NCBI RefSeq assembly: GCF_018457175.1
Contig: NZ_JAGFNU010000013.1
Location: 1-64,000 of the forward strand
Direction of reading: 5' to 3'
DNA from: Pseudohalocynthiibacter aestuariivivens
GTDB lineage: Bacteria > Pseudomonadota > Alphaproteobacteria > Rhodobacterales > Rhodobacteraceae
Length of the DNA: 64,000 nucleotides
The notes below the pieces were generated by a model. It was given only the letters and a program-made list of their open reading frames with translations, had not been told where the DNA came from and did not search any database. The translations under genes were made by a program, and so were the position numbers. Each line of letters starts with the position of its first letter. Within the stretch, counting starts at the first letter, position 1. Positions 39,761-49,760 of the stretch are shown one piece after another.

Positions 39761-39803
39761 GCGTGCCCTTGGGCGCGACCGCTCAGAGGATGTGCAGCGC
39801 GCC
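39754..39803 (+). promoter_or_regulatory. candidate leuA attenuator: two mutually exclusive stem-loops
   Basis: Stem 1 pairs cctctgagcg (39754-39763) exactly with cgctcagagg (39780-39789). Stem 2 pairs ggcgcg (39772-39777), which lies in the loop of stem 1, with cgcgcc (39798-39803), and can be lengthened past one mismatch. The two cannot simply form together, and the left arm of stem 1 overlaps the stop codon of the leader frame. No T tract follows stem 2, so control might be on translation or by another route. Confidence 0.5.
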
Positions 39804-39841
39804 AAATATTAGGTTTAGGACAAAGACGAAAGATCATCAAA

Positions 39842-41416
39842 ATGACAGACCAAGGCAAACAGACCGCTGACGTGGCATCCGAACAGGACCGCGTCATGAT
39901 TTTCGACACAACGTTGCGAGACGGCGAACAAAGCCCCGGCGCAACAATGACGCATGATGAAAAAGTTGAAATCGCCGAAATGCTGGACGAAATGGGCGTC
40001 GATATTATCGAAGCCGGTTTTCCAATTGCATCCGAAGGCGATTTCAAAGCCGTCAGTGCCATTTCTGCGCAGGCCAAGAACGCGGTTATATGCGGGCTTG
40101 CGCGTGCAAGCTTTGGAGACATCGACCGGTGCTGGGAGGCGGTCAAACACGCGGCACGGCCCCGGATTCACACGTTTATCGGCACGTCCCCACTGCACCG
40201 TGGCATCCCGAATCTCACGAAGGATGAGATGGCCCAGCGTATCCACGAAACGGTAACCCACGCCCGCAACTTGTGTGACAATGTGCAGTGGTCCCCAATG
40301 GACGCAACACGGACAGAAGATGATTACCTTTGCCGCGTCGTTGAAATTGCGATCAAGGCTGGCGCCACAACCATCAACATACCGGATACCGTTGGCTACA
40401 CTGCACCACGTGAAAGCGCCGCACTGATCCGGATGTTGATCGAAAATGTGCCAGGTGCCGACGATATCATTTTTGCCACGCATTGCCACAATGACCTTGG
40501 CATGGCGACAGCTAATTCGCTTGCGGCTGTTGACGCAGGCGCTCGGCAAATCGAATGCACGATCAACGGGCTTGGCGAACGTGCGGGTAATACTGCGTTG
40601 GAAGAAGTCGTGATGGCAATGAAAGTGCGCAACGACATCATGCCTTATCAAACCCGCATAGATACCACCCGTATCATGAACATCAGTCACCGTGTCGCAA
40701 CCGTGTCTGGCTTTCCGGTGCAGTACAACAAGGCCATCGTCGGGAAAAACGCCTTTGCGCATGAAAGCGGCATTCATCAGGATGGAATGCTCAAGAACGC
40801 CGAGACTTTTGAAATCATGCGCCCCGAAGACATCGGTTTATCTGAAACCAATATCGTTATGGGCAAACATTCCGGCCGCGCTGCATTGCGCTCTAAACTT
40901 AGCGATCTTGGCTATGACCTGGCAGACAACCAGTTGAAAGATGTCTTTGTGCGTTTCAAGGCGCTTGCTGATCGTAAGAAAGAAGTTTTCGACGACGACC
41001 TTTTGGCGCTGATGCGTGACAGTACGTCGGACGCGGAAAACGACTATATTCAGGTAAAACACCTTCGCGTGGTTTGTGGAACGGAAGGCCCTCAAACAGC
41101 AGATCTTACCCTGTCAATCGACGGCAGCGAAACCAGCACAACTGCCCACGGAGACGGTCCGGTTGATGCAACATTCAACGCCGTAAAGGCGCTGTTTCCG
41201 CATAACGTGAACTTGCAGCTTTATCAGGTGCACGCTGTCACCGAAGGTACGGACGCTCAGGCAACCGTTAGCGTGCGGATGGAAGAAGACGGAAAAATCG
41301 CTACGGGCCAGGCCGCTGACACTGATACAGTTGTCGCTTCGGCCAAAGCATATGTGAACGCGTTGAACCGCTTGCTTGTGCGCCGTCAAAAAACAGCACC
41401 AGCAGCTTTGAATTAA
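39842..41416 (+). CDS. leuA: 2-isopropylmalate synthase
   Basis: 524 residues. The catalytic segment FDTTLRDGEQSPGATM near residue 21 and the metal-site HCHNDLG are intact, with the C-terminal LeuA allosteric domain (TVSVRMEEDGKIATGQAADTDTV) present, so leucine feedback inhibition is expected. It condenses acetyl-CoA with 2-oxoisovalerate as the first committed step of leucine synthesis. Ends just before a strong hairpin. Confidence 0.97.
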   Translation: MTDQGKQTADVASEQDRVMIFDTTLRDGEQSPGATMTHDEKVEIAEMLDEMGVDIIEAGFPIASEGDFKAVSAISAQAKNAVICGLARASFGDIDRCWEAVKHAARPRIHTFIGTSPLHRGIPNLTKDEMAQRIHETVTHARNLCDNVQWSPMDATRTEDDYLCRVVEIAIKAGATTINIPDTVGYTAPRESAALIRMLIENVPGADDIIFATHCHNDLGMATANSLAAVDAGARQIECTINGLGERAGNTALEEVVMAMKVRNDIMPYQTRIDTTRIMNISHRVATVSGFPVQYNKAIVGKNAFAHESGIHQDGMLKNAETFEIMRPEDIGLSETNIVMGKHSGRAALRSKLSDLGYDLADNQLKDVFVRFKALADRKKEVFDDDLLALMRDSTSDAENDYIQVKHLRVVCGTEGPQTADLTLSIDGSETSTTAHGDGPVDATFNAVKALFPHNVNLQLYQVHAVTEGTDAQATVSVRMEEDGKIATGQAADTDTVVASAKAYVNALNRLLVRRQKTAPAALN

Positions 41417-41423
41417 TCCTCTG

Positions 41424-41450
41424 GCAAGAGCGGCTAACCCCCGCTCTTGC
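41424..41450 (+). terminator. stem-loop after leuA, probable terminator
   Basis: gcaagagcgg (41424-41433) pairs exactly with ccgctcttgc (41441-41450), ten base pairs with a seven-base loop, starting eight bases after the leuA stop. No T tract follows, so it may act as a weak or factor-assisted terminator. Confidence 0.6.
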
Positions 41451-41597
41451 AACACCATCCAATTTAGTGCGATTCTGGCAAAATGTTCGATTTGTGCTAT
41501 CAAATACCCTAAAAAAGTCAGAAATCAGCAGGATTTTGCGCAGTATTCTGTGTATAGTCCCCTTTACTGTAGACGACGCAAAGCCCATAAGTCTTAG

Positions 41598-42698
<1,101 letters not shown>

Positions 42699-42721
42699 AT
42701 GAGGCGACACGGAGAATTGCC

Positions 42722-43630
42722 GTGGCAAAGGACAGAAATTCAGGCGACGAATACGTCCGCCCGGTCAGACGTATCCTGGTCGGTCTGCTGATTTTCGTTC
42801 TTATCGGTCTGTTTTTACTCTGGAGGGTTGATAGCCCGCGGGTCGAACGATTTCGTGCCAATCTGGTCGACAGGGTTATGCCAAGTTTTGATTGGGCGTT
42901 GCGCCCTGTAACAGCCGCGACATCGATGTTTTCAGACTTTCAGAGTTACCAACGGATTTATGAACAAAATCAGGAACTGCGCCGCGAACTCCAGCAGATG
43001 AAAGCATGGAAAGAGGCCGCGCTCCAGTTAGAACAAAAGAATGCGAGATTGCTTGACCTGAACAATGTCCGGCTGGACCCACTTTTGACTTATGTTACCG
43101 GAGTTGTGATTGCAGACAGCGGGTCACCCTTTCGCCAATCCGTGTTGGTGAATGTTGGGAAACGCGACGGCATCAAAGACGGCTGGGCAACAATGGACGG
43201 AATTGGAATTGTCGGGCGTATCTCGGGTGTCGGACGTAACACCGCCCGGGTGATCTTGCTTACAGATTCAAACAGCCGAATCCCGGTTGCGATCCAACCA
43301 ACGGGCCAGCGCGCGCTTTTAACAGGAGACAACACCGCAGCACCGCCCCTTGAACTATTGGAAAACCCGGAACTCATACGCCCCGGCGACAGGGTTGTGT
43401 CTTCCGGCGACGGAGGTGTCTTTCCCGCCGGATTGCTTGTGGGGCAAGTCGCGCTTGGAACAGATGGCCGATTGCGGGTGCGACTGGCAGCTGATTATGA
43501 GCGCCTTGAGTTTTTACGTGTTCTGCGCAGCCGTGATCATGAACAGATACATGACCCGGGTGGTTTGCTGGCACCACCTGCCACCACCGAAAACACAACA
43601 GAAACAACCGGGGTCGAAGCCAGTGATTAA
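42722..43630 (+). CDS. mreC: rod shape-determining protein MreC
   Basis: 302 residues starting at a GTG with acggag upstream. One membrane segment near residues 18-36, a coiled coil (QRIYEQNQELRRELQQMKAWKEAALQLEQKNARL) and the beta-barrel periplasmic domain (VVIADSGSPFRQSVLVNVGKRDGI). MreC links MreB to the cell-wall enzymes. Confidence 0.95.
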   Translation: MAKDRNSGDEYVRPVRRILVGLLIFVLIGLFLLWRVDSPRVERFRANLVDRVMPSFDWALRPVTAATSMFSDFQSYQRIYEQNQELRRELQQMKAWKEAALQLEQKNARLLDLNNVRLDPLLTYVTGVVIADSGSPFRQSVLVNVGKRDGIKDGWATMDGIGIVGRISGVGRNTARVILLTDSNSRIPVAIQPTGQRALLTGDNTAAPPLELLENPELIRPGDRVVSSGDGGVFPAGLLVGQVALGTDGRLRVRLAADYERLEFLRVLRSRDHEQIHDPGGLLAPPATTENTTETTGVEASD

Positions 43631-44147
43631 CCCGGTGACATCTCGTATTTGGGTCCATCGGGTCGCTTTCCTGGGTCTTTGTGCCATCATTATTTTTTTC
43701 CACCTTCTGCCGATGCAGACTATTCCGACCCAATGGTCTGCGCCTGATCTGCTGATCTGTTTATCATTCTGCTGGGTGGTGCGGCGGCCTGACTACCTTC
43801 CGGCGCTTTCGGTTGGGATCGTCTTTCTGATTTCGGATATGTTTTTCTTGCGACCACCAGGGTTAATGGCCGCGCTCGCTGTATTGGGAACCGAATTTTT
43901 GCGCGCGCGCAGTCATTTCATTCGTGAATTTCCATTTCTTTTGGAATGGGCAGTTGTAACCGTCGTCATCGCGGGTGTTTTGCTTGGCAACCGACTGATC
44001 CTGTTGATCCTGATGGTTGATCCACCCGTTCTCGGTCTTTCAATCCTGCAATTTCTTGCAACCAGTTTGGCCTATCCCTTGACTGTGCTATTCTCAAAAT
44101 ACGCTCTTGGCGTTTCGAAAATCACCCCGGCAGAACTGAACAGATAG
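43623..44147 (+). CDS. mreD: rod shape-determining protein MreD
   Basis: 174 residues from a GTG at 43623 that overlaps the mreC stop codon by eight bases, the usual coupling; the frame is open upstream inside mreC, which is not credible as coding. About five membrane segments. MreD is the inner-membrane partner of MreC. Confidence 0.88.
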   Translation: MINPVTSRIWVHRVAFLGLCAIIIFFHLLPMQTIPTQWSAPDLLICLSFCWVVRRPDYLPALSVGIVFLISDMFFLRPPGLMAALAVLGTEFLRARSHFIREFPFLLEWAVVTVVIAGVLLGNRLILLILMVDPPVLGLSILQFLATSLAYPLTVLFSKYALGVSKITPAELNR

Positions 44148-44159
44148 AGACATAATTCG

Positions 44160-46079
44160 ATGAAACGCACCGCTAAAGATTCAGAGTTCAGTTCGCGAAA
44201 GATTTCGCGGCGTGGTCTGATTATGGGTGGGGCGCAATTGGCCTTTGTCGGTGCACTCGGCCTCAGAATGCGGTATTTGCAGGTTGATCAGGCCGACCAG
44301 TTTCGCATGTTGGCCGAAGAAAACCGGATTAACGTGCGCCTGTTGCCTCCGGCCAGAGGCCTGATGTTCGACCGCAACGGCGCGTTGCTGGCCGCTAACG
44401 AACAAAATTACAAAATTGTTCTGGTGCGTGAAGATGCAGGCGATGTGGAAGAAGTTCTTGCACGCCTTGCGCAACTTGTGCCTCTTACCGCAGAGGATCT
44501 TGAGCGTGCCACGCGCGAGATTTATCGCCGAAGCCCTTTTGTACCGGTAACTGTTGCAGATCGTCTGCGATGGGAAGATATCTCTGCCGTTGCAGTAAAT
44601 GCACCCGCCCTGCCCGGCGTAACGCCCGAGGTTGGTTTGTCGCGGGGCTACCCGCGTGGTCAGGATTTTGCCCATGTTGTGGGCTATGTCGGACCTGTCA
44701 GCGACTATGATCTTGAACGGTTGAACGACCCCGATCCGCTGTTACAGATTCCCAAATTTCAAATTGGCAAATCGGGTGTTGAGGCGAAACTCGAACACGA
44801 ACTGCGCGGCAAAGCCGGTCATCGCCGTATTGAGGTCAATGCAACTGGCCGCGTCATGCGTGAACTTGACCGGATAGATGGTGAACCCGGTGCGAATATC
44901 CAGCTTTCGGTGGACGCTGATTTGCAGAATTTCATACAGGCGCGCCTTGCGGGCGAAAGTGCTGCCGCATCTGTCATTGACACGGAAACGGGCGACCTGC
45001 TTGCAATCGCATCTTCACCGTCGTTCGATCCGAATAAATTCGTTCGTGGGATTTCCGTCGCCGACTATTCGGAGTTGACTGAAAACAAATACCGCCCACT
45101 GGCAGGCAAGGCAGTTCAGGGTACCTACCCGCCGGGTTCAACGTTTAAAATGGTCACTGCGCTCGCCGCACTTCACGACGGCGTAGTGTCGCCGGAAGAT
45201 ACAGTTTACTGCCCTGGGTACACCTACCTCGGTGGCCGCCGTTTTCATTGCTGGAAGCGGGGTGGACATGGCAATGTAAACCTTCACGACAGCTTGATGC
45301 GATCTTGCGACGTCTACTATTACGAGCTTGCCCAGCGTGTTGGAATTGAAAAAATTTCGGCAATGGCAAGGCTTCTTGGTCTCGGCGAACGGCACGACCT
45401 GCCTATGTCAGCTGTTGCCCAGGGGCTTGCCCCGACAAAGGACTGGAAAAGAGAGCGACACGGCGAAGGATGGCAGGTTGGCGATACACTGAACGCAGCA
45501 ATTGGACAGGGGTTTGTGTTGGCCTCGCCCCTACAGCTTTCAATCATGGCAGCGCGTTTGGCGACTGGCAGGACAGTGACGCCCAGGCTTGTAAAATCAA
45601 TCAATGGTGTTGAGCAACCCAGCCACGCCGGAACGCCTTTGGGTCTGAATGAAAACCTGCTGCGTCAGGTACGGCGCGCGATGTTTGATGTTTCTAACAG
45701 TCGGCGTGGAACCGCGTTCAGGTCACGTATCGTTGAAGATGCATTTCGGATGGCCGGCAAAACCGGCACCAGCCAGGTCCGCAGTGCTGTTGTTCGAAAT
45801 CAGGATGTTCCCTGGGAGCAGCGCGACCACGCTTTGTTCGTATGTTTCGCGCCATTTGATGCGCCAAAAATCGCGGTATCTGTTGTGGTGGAACATGGCG
45901 GCGGCGGTTCCAAAGCAGCAGCCCCTGTCGCGCGTGATATTGTTCTGCAGGCGCTCTACGGAGGATTACCACCTCTGGCAGCTTATCCCGCCGCAGACCA
46001 CGAGCGAATACGCGAGATGCAACGTGAACTTCCGCTTCGCAACCCCAGTTCTGCCGAGGACGGAAAAGATCAGGCATGA
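44160..46079 (+). CDS. mrdA: penicillin-binding protein 2 (MrdA)
   Basis: 639 residues. An N-terminal membrane segment is followed by the non-catalytic dimerisation region (LPPARGLMFDRNGALLAANEQNYKI) and the transpeptidase domain with SxxK in PPGSTFKMVT, SxD in MRSCDVYYYEL and KTG in MAGKTGTSQV. It is the elongation-specific cross-linking enzyme working with RodA. Overlaps rodA by four bases. Confidence 0.97.
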   Translation: MKRTAKDSEFSSRKISRRGLIMGGAQLAFVGALGLRMRYLQVDQADQFRMLAEENRINVRLLPPARGLMFDRNGALLAANEQNYKIVLVREDAGDVEEVLARLAQLVPLTAEDLERATREIYRRSPFVPVTVADRLRWEDISAVAVNAPALPGVTPEVGLSRGYPRGQDFAHVVGYVGPVSDYDLERLNDPDPLLQIPKFQIGKSGVEAKLEHELRGKAGHRRIEVNATGRVMRELDRIDGEPGANIQLSVDADLQNFIQARLAGESAAASVIDTETGDLLAIASSPSFDPNKFVRGISVADYSELTENKYRPLAGKAVQGTYPPGSTFKMVTALAALHDGVVSPEDTVYCPGYTYLGGRRFHCWKRGGHGNVNLHDSLMRSCDVYYYELAQRVGIEKISAMARLLGLGERHDLPMSAVAQGLAPTKDWKRERHGEGWQVGDTLNAAIGQGFVLASPLQLSIMAARLATGRTVTPRLVKSINGVEQPSHAGTPLGLNENLLRQVRRAMFDVSNSRRGTAFRSRIVEDAFRMAGKTGTSQVRSAVVRNQDVPWEQRDHALFVCFAPFDAPKIAVSVVVEHGGGGSKAAAPVARDIVLQALYGGLPPLAAYPAADHERIREMQRELPLRNPSSAEDGKDQA

Positions 46080-47215
46080 GTTATCTGGAGTACAACCTAA
46101 AGACAGCGCCAACCGGGCTAAGCAAGATTTTTCACTTGAACTGGCCTGTGATCCTGCTGCTGACGGCCGTGAGCTGTGTTGGTTTCCTGATGCTGTTCTC
46201 TGTTGCAGGTGGCTCTTTGACACCTTGGGTCGAACCGCAGATGAAACGGTTTGCTCTTGGAATGGTCTTGATGTTCCTCGTTGCAATGGTCCCGATCTGG
46301 TTTTGGCGCAACATGGCTGGCGTCGCATATCTTGGCTCGCTCGCGCTCTTGCTGCTGGTAGAGCTGTTTGGTGCCGTTGGCATGGGGGCTCAGCGCTGGA
46401 TCGACCTCGGTTTCATGCGCCTGCAACCTTCGGAATTAACGAAATTTACACTAGTGATGATCCTCGCTGCCTACTACGACTGGCTTGACGTCAAGAAAAC
46501 ATCCCGACCCTTTTGGGTAATCATCCCAATATTGCTGATCCTTGTCCCAACCTACCTTGTGTTACGCCAACCTGATCTCGGAACAGCCATCCTTTTGGTA
46601 GCAGGTGGGGGGATCATTATGTTTCTTGCCGGTGTCAGCTGGTACTATTTTGCAGGCGTCGTTGCGAGCGGCGTTGGCGCGATAACAGCTGTTTTCAAAC
46701 TGCGTGGGACGGAATGGCAATTCCTGAAAGACTATCAGTATCGCCGGATTGATACCTTTCTTGATCCTTCAAGCGACCCGCTAGGGGCGGGTTACCATAT
46801 TACGCAATCCAAGATCGCGCTTGGGTCTGGCGGGTGGACCGGGCGCGGCTTCATGCAGGGTACGCAAAGTCGGCTGAACTTTTTGCCCGAAAAACATACA
46901 GACTTTATTTTCACGACACTCGCCGAAGAGTTCGGCTTTGTGGGCGGGGTTTCACTGCTCACGCTCTATACACTGATAATCTTCTTTTGTGTTGTTTCTG
47001 CGCTTCGCAATAAGGATCGGTTTTCCTCTCTGCTTACGCTGGGAATAGCGGCGACTTTCTTTTTGTTCTTCGCGGTGAACATGTCCATGGTTATGGGGCT
47101 CGCACCTGTTGTTGGTGTGCCTTTGCCTCTCGTGTCTTATGGCGGTTCTGCCATGCTTGTTATTCTTGTGGCTTTTGGTCTCGTCCAAAGCGCACATGTC
47201 CACAGGCCTCGCTAA
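46076..47215 (+). CDS. rodA: rod shape-determining protein RodA (SEDS glycosyltransferase)
   Basis: 379 residues with about ten membrane segments. Characteristic SEDS segments are present: QRWIDLGFMRLQPSELTKF, LRQPDLGTAILL, FLPEKHTDFIFTTLAEEFGFVG and PLVSYGGSAML. RodA polymerises glycan strands for elongation, paired with MrdA just upstream. Confidence 0.97.
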   Translation: MSYLEYNLKTAPTGLSKIFHLNWPVILLLTAVSCVGFLMLFSVAGGSLTPWVEPQMKRFALGMVLMFLVAMVPIWFWRNMAGVAYLGSLALLLLVELFGAVGMGAQRWIDLGFMRLQPSELTKFTLVMILAAYYDWLDVKKTSRPFWVIIPILLILVPTYLVLRQPDLGTAILLVAGGGIIMFLAGVSWYYFAGVVASGVGAITAVFKLRGTEWQFLKDYQYRRIDTFLDPSSDPLGAGYHITQSKIALGSGGWTGRGFMQGTQSRLNFLPEKHTDFIFTTLAEEFGFVGGVSLLTLYTLIIFFCVVSALRNKDRFSSLLTLGIAATFFLFFAVNMSMVMGLAPVVGVPLPLVSYGGSAMLVILVAFGLVQSAHVHRPR

Positions 47216-47311
47216 TGTTTGACGCGACTTCACGCTGGTCCCTGCTTCTTTCTCACGTTAGATCGTTGGTGCGACAAGTAACGGATAACTTAAGACGCGG
47301 GGTTTCATACG

Positions 47312-48244
47312 ATGATCCATATCTATTTTGCGGCAAAAGACGTGCGATGGGATGAATATGAGGCTCCCCTCCGCAAGGCGCTGGATGAAAAAGGGCTAAG
47401 CTACTCTCTGTCAGACAAATGCGACGACCCCTCGATCATTGATTATATTGTCTACGCTCCAAACGGACCGCTTAAAGATTTTTCGCCATTCAGCCGGGCA
47501 AAGGCCGTCTTGAGCCTCTGGGCTGGGGTTGAGGATGTTGTCGGCAATCCAACATTGAAAATTCCGCTGGCCCGGATGGTTGACAGCGGGCTAAGCGAAG
47601 GCATGGTCGAATGGGTAACAGGCCATGTTCTACGGCACCATTTAGGGATGGACCTGCATATTCATGGCCAGGACGGAGTTTGGCGCGACTATGTTCCACC
47701 GCTCGCGCGAACCAGAACTGTTGGCATTCTTGGGCTTGGTGCATTGGGGCAAGCCTGTGGAGAGGCCCTTTCAGCACTCAACTTCAATGTCCTTGGCTGG
47801 AGCAAAAGTAAAAAACAGCTTGATAATATCACGTGCCACAGTGGCGAAGAGGGTCTGAAAACTGTTCTGCGGTCCTCTGAAATTCTTGTTCTCTTGCTTC
47901 CCAAAACCCCGGAAACCGAGAATATCTTAAATATAGAAACGCTGGCACTCATGCCAAAAGGCGCTAAGATTATCAACCCTGGCCGCGGCCCGCTGATTAA
48001 TGATGACGCGTTGCTTGCCGCACTTGATAGCGGGCAAACCGGCCATGCAACGTTAGATGTATTCCGTATCGAACCCTTGCCTGCTGACCATCCATACTGG
48101 GCACATCCGAACGTTACCGTTACCCCGCACATCGCCTCAGAAACGCGCAGCGATACCGCCAGTCAGGTCATCGCAGAAAACATACGCCGTGGCGAAGCAG
48201 GTTTGCCGTATCTGCATCTGGTTAACAGGACCGCTGGATACTAG
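47312..48244 (+). CDS. glyoxylate/hydroxypyruvate reductase, GhrA-like
   Basis: 310 residues. D-isomer-specific 2-hydroxyacid dehydrogenase fold with nucleotide-binding GILGLGALGQACGEAL near residue 137, NPGRGPLINDDALLAALDSG, the catalytic Glu in VFRIEPLPADHPYW and the catalytic His in TPHIASET. Relatives reduce glyoxylate or hydroxypyruvate with NADPH. Probably a single transcription unit. Confidence 0.88.
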   Translation: MIHIYFAAKDVRWDEYEAPLRKALDEKGLSYSLSDKCDDPSIIDYIVYAPNGPLKDFSPFSRAKAVLSLWAGVEDVVGNPTLKIPLARMVDSGLSEGMVEWVTGHVLRHHLGMDLHIHGQDGVWRDYVPPLARTRTVGILGLGALGQACGEALSALNFNVLGWSKSKKQLDNITCHSGEEGLKTVLRSSEILVLLLPKTPETENILNIETLALMPKGAKIINPGRGPLINDDALLAALDSGQTGHATLDVFRIEPLPADHPYWAHPNVTVTPHIASETRSDTASQVIAENIRRGEAGLPYLHLVNRTAGY

Positions 48245-48262
48245 CCTGTGCAAAAAGCACGT

Positions 48263-49051
48263 TCACCAAAGGATCGGTGGCTTTTTGGGGTCCGTTCCCG
48301 GGGCTTTGGGCGTCTCGGTCTTGACCGGTTCTAGCAGGTCGAACCGCAACCCGACACGCGCCAACTGAGCGCATAGCGGGTCTGACGCTCGAAAGAAGGC
48401 TACGTCAATAACTCCAGCCTCTACCCCACTAAACGTCAGAGCCTCACCTGTCGCCTGAGCAAGCGCAGTTTCCGCCCCCGGCACCGGATCAATATAGCCA
48501 AGCATATGCCCGCGTCGACCGTCCTCATAGACAACGGCAACCAGATAGGCAGAAGTAGCAAGCCCAACTGCTGTCGCAAGTTTCGTATCAAGCGCAACTA
48601 TCAGGTTTTCCGGAAGCCCCTTGGGTGGTTCAAGCGACTCCGGTCTTTCAGAGACTTCCTCTGGCTTTTGGCTCAGCGTTTCGCTCAGCCAGCTAACGGC
48701 ACCAGGTGGGATCAGAATTGACGACGGGGCGACACCAAGGTTTACCCCCAAACCTACCCCCTGCCCCTCAAGCATCTCCACAACCGCACGTCCGGACAAA
48801 ACCGCATAGGGTGCAATACCCTCTGCAAATTCCGAAAGCCGCGCTTCGCGGTCAAAGACCAGCACAAAATGGGCATCTTCGACTTCGAAGATTTCTGGAA
48901 GAATCTGATCATCGCTTGGCTCTTTTTTCAACAACAGGAAAAGTTCACTGTCTGCCAGACGTTCAAAGAACTTCAGGCGCGCCACATCGTTGGTCTTGTC
49001 TGCTTCCATTGCGATATGGGCAGCGTCCAAAGGGGTCTTCTCAGTCATCAT
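48263..49051 (-). CDS. SseB-family protein
   Basis: 262 residues (ATG ATG at 49051 and 49048). Segments RLKFFERLADSELFLLLKKE near the start, FVLVFDREARLSEFAEG and VVEMLEGQGVGLGVNLGVAPSS match the SseB N-terminal domain, with an SseB C-terminal-like half. Function in non-pathogens is not established. The start overlaps the end of the preceding UDG-like gene by about 11 bases, suggesting translational coupling. Confidence 0.8.
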   Translation of the reverse strand: MMTEKTPLDAAHIAMEADKTNDVARLKFFERLADSELFLLLKKEPSDDQILPEIFEVEDAHFVLVFDREARLSEFAEGIAPYAVLSGRAVVEMLEGQGVGLGVNLGVAPSSILIPPGAVSWLSETLSQKPEEVSERPESLEPPKGLPENLIVALDTKLATAVGLATSAYLVAVVYEDGRRGHMLGYIDPVPGAETALAQATGEALTFSGVEAGVIDVAFFRASDPLCAQLARVGLRFDLLEPVKTETPKAPGTDPKKPPILW

Positions 49052-49649
49052 CTAACACTTTTCGTACTCGGGTTCTGAGAGCCGGTATCAGCTCTGCCTC
49101 AAACCATGGGTTTTTCTTGAGCCAACCAGTATTGCGCCAGGACGGATGGGGCAAGGGAAAGACGGCAGGTGCATAGTCCTGCCACGTCGAAACTGTCGCA
49201 GTTACGCCGTTGTTCGCAGCCGTACCCAAATGCCATTTTTGTGCATACCCCCCGATCGCAAGGATTAGAGGAACTTCTCCAAAAAGGTTCATCACCCTGC
49301 TGCGCCAGGTTTCTGCGCAAAGCTTTGGCGGCGGCAAATCTGAGCCTTTCGCGTTGTACCCCGGAAAACAGAAAGCCATTGGCAAAATCGATACGCGCGA
49401 ACGATCATAAAATTCTTCATCCGTTACACCCAGCCAGTTGCGCAAGCGGTCCCCGGACGGGTCTGAAAATGGAATATTTGAAAGATGGACGCGCGCGCCC
49501 GGCGCCTGACCTACGATCAGAATGCGGGGTGCCGCGTCAAACCAGACAACAGGGTTAGGTCGATGCTGCGTTTCTGTTGCAGAGAAACGCTGAGCACAAA
49601 GCTGGCAAGTCGATATTTCAAATTGCAAACGGGCAAGATCATCAGTCAT
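49041..49649 (-). CDS. uracil-DNA glycosylase family protein
   Basis: 202 residues from the ATG at 49649 (MTDDLARLQFEI). The segment ILIVGQAPGARVHLSNIPFSDPSGDRLRNWLGV and late PLPHPSWRNTGWLKKNPWF fit the UDG superfamily (PF03167), with a Cys pair CQLC near the N-terminus. The subgroup to which it belongs is usually annotated only to the superfamily, so the activity is not certain. Coupled to the SseB-like gene downstream. Confidence 0.83.
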   Translation of the reverse strand: MTDDLARLQFEISTCQLCAQRFSATETQHRPNPVVWFDAAPRILIVGQAPGARVHLSNIPFSDPSGDRLRNWLGVTDEEFYDRSRVSILPMAFCFPGYNAKGSDLPPPKLCAETWRSRVMNLFGEVPLILAIGGYAQKWHLGTAANNGVTATVSTWQDYAPAVFPLPHPSWRNTGWLKKNPWFEAELIPALRTRVRKVLDDD

Positions 49650-49760
49650 CCAGAGAATGTAACGAGCGCAAAGCATTGCCGCAATCGCATAGCAATGCCG
49701 GAAAATCAATTTCCAGCGAACGACGCTGTGATAAGGGTTTAGCAGTTGTATCGCGTTGCG

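Noticed and set aside
39815-40777. 320-residue minus-strand frame over leuA
   Set aside because: Shadow frame opposite a fully conserved leuA; His/Arg-rich composition is typical of antisense shadows.
45649-46488. 279-residue plus frame spanning mrdA end and rodA start
   Set aside because: It overlaps two well-conserved coupled genes in a different frame and resembles no family.
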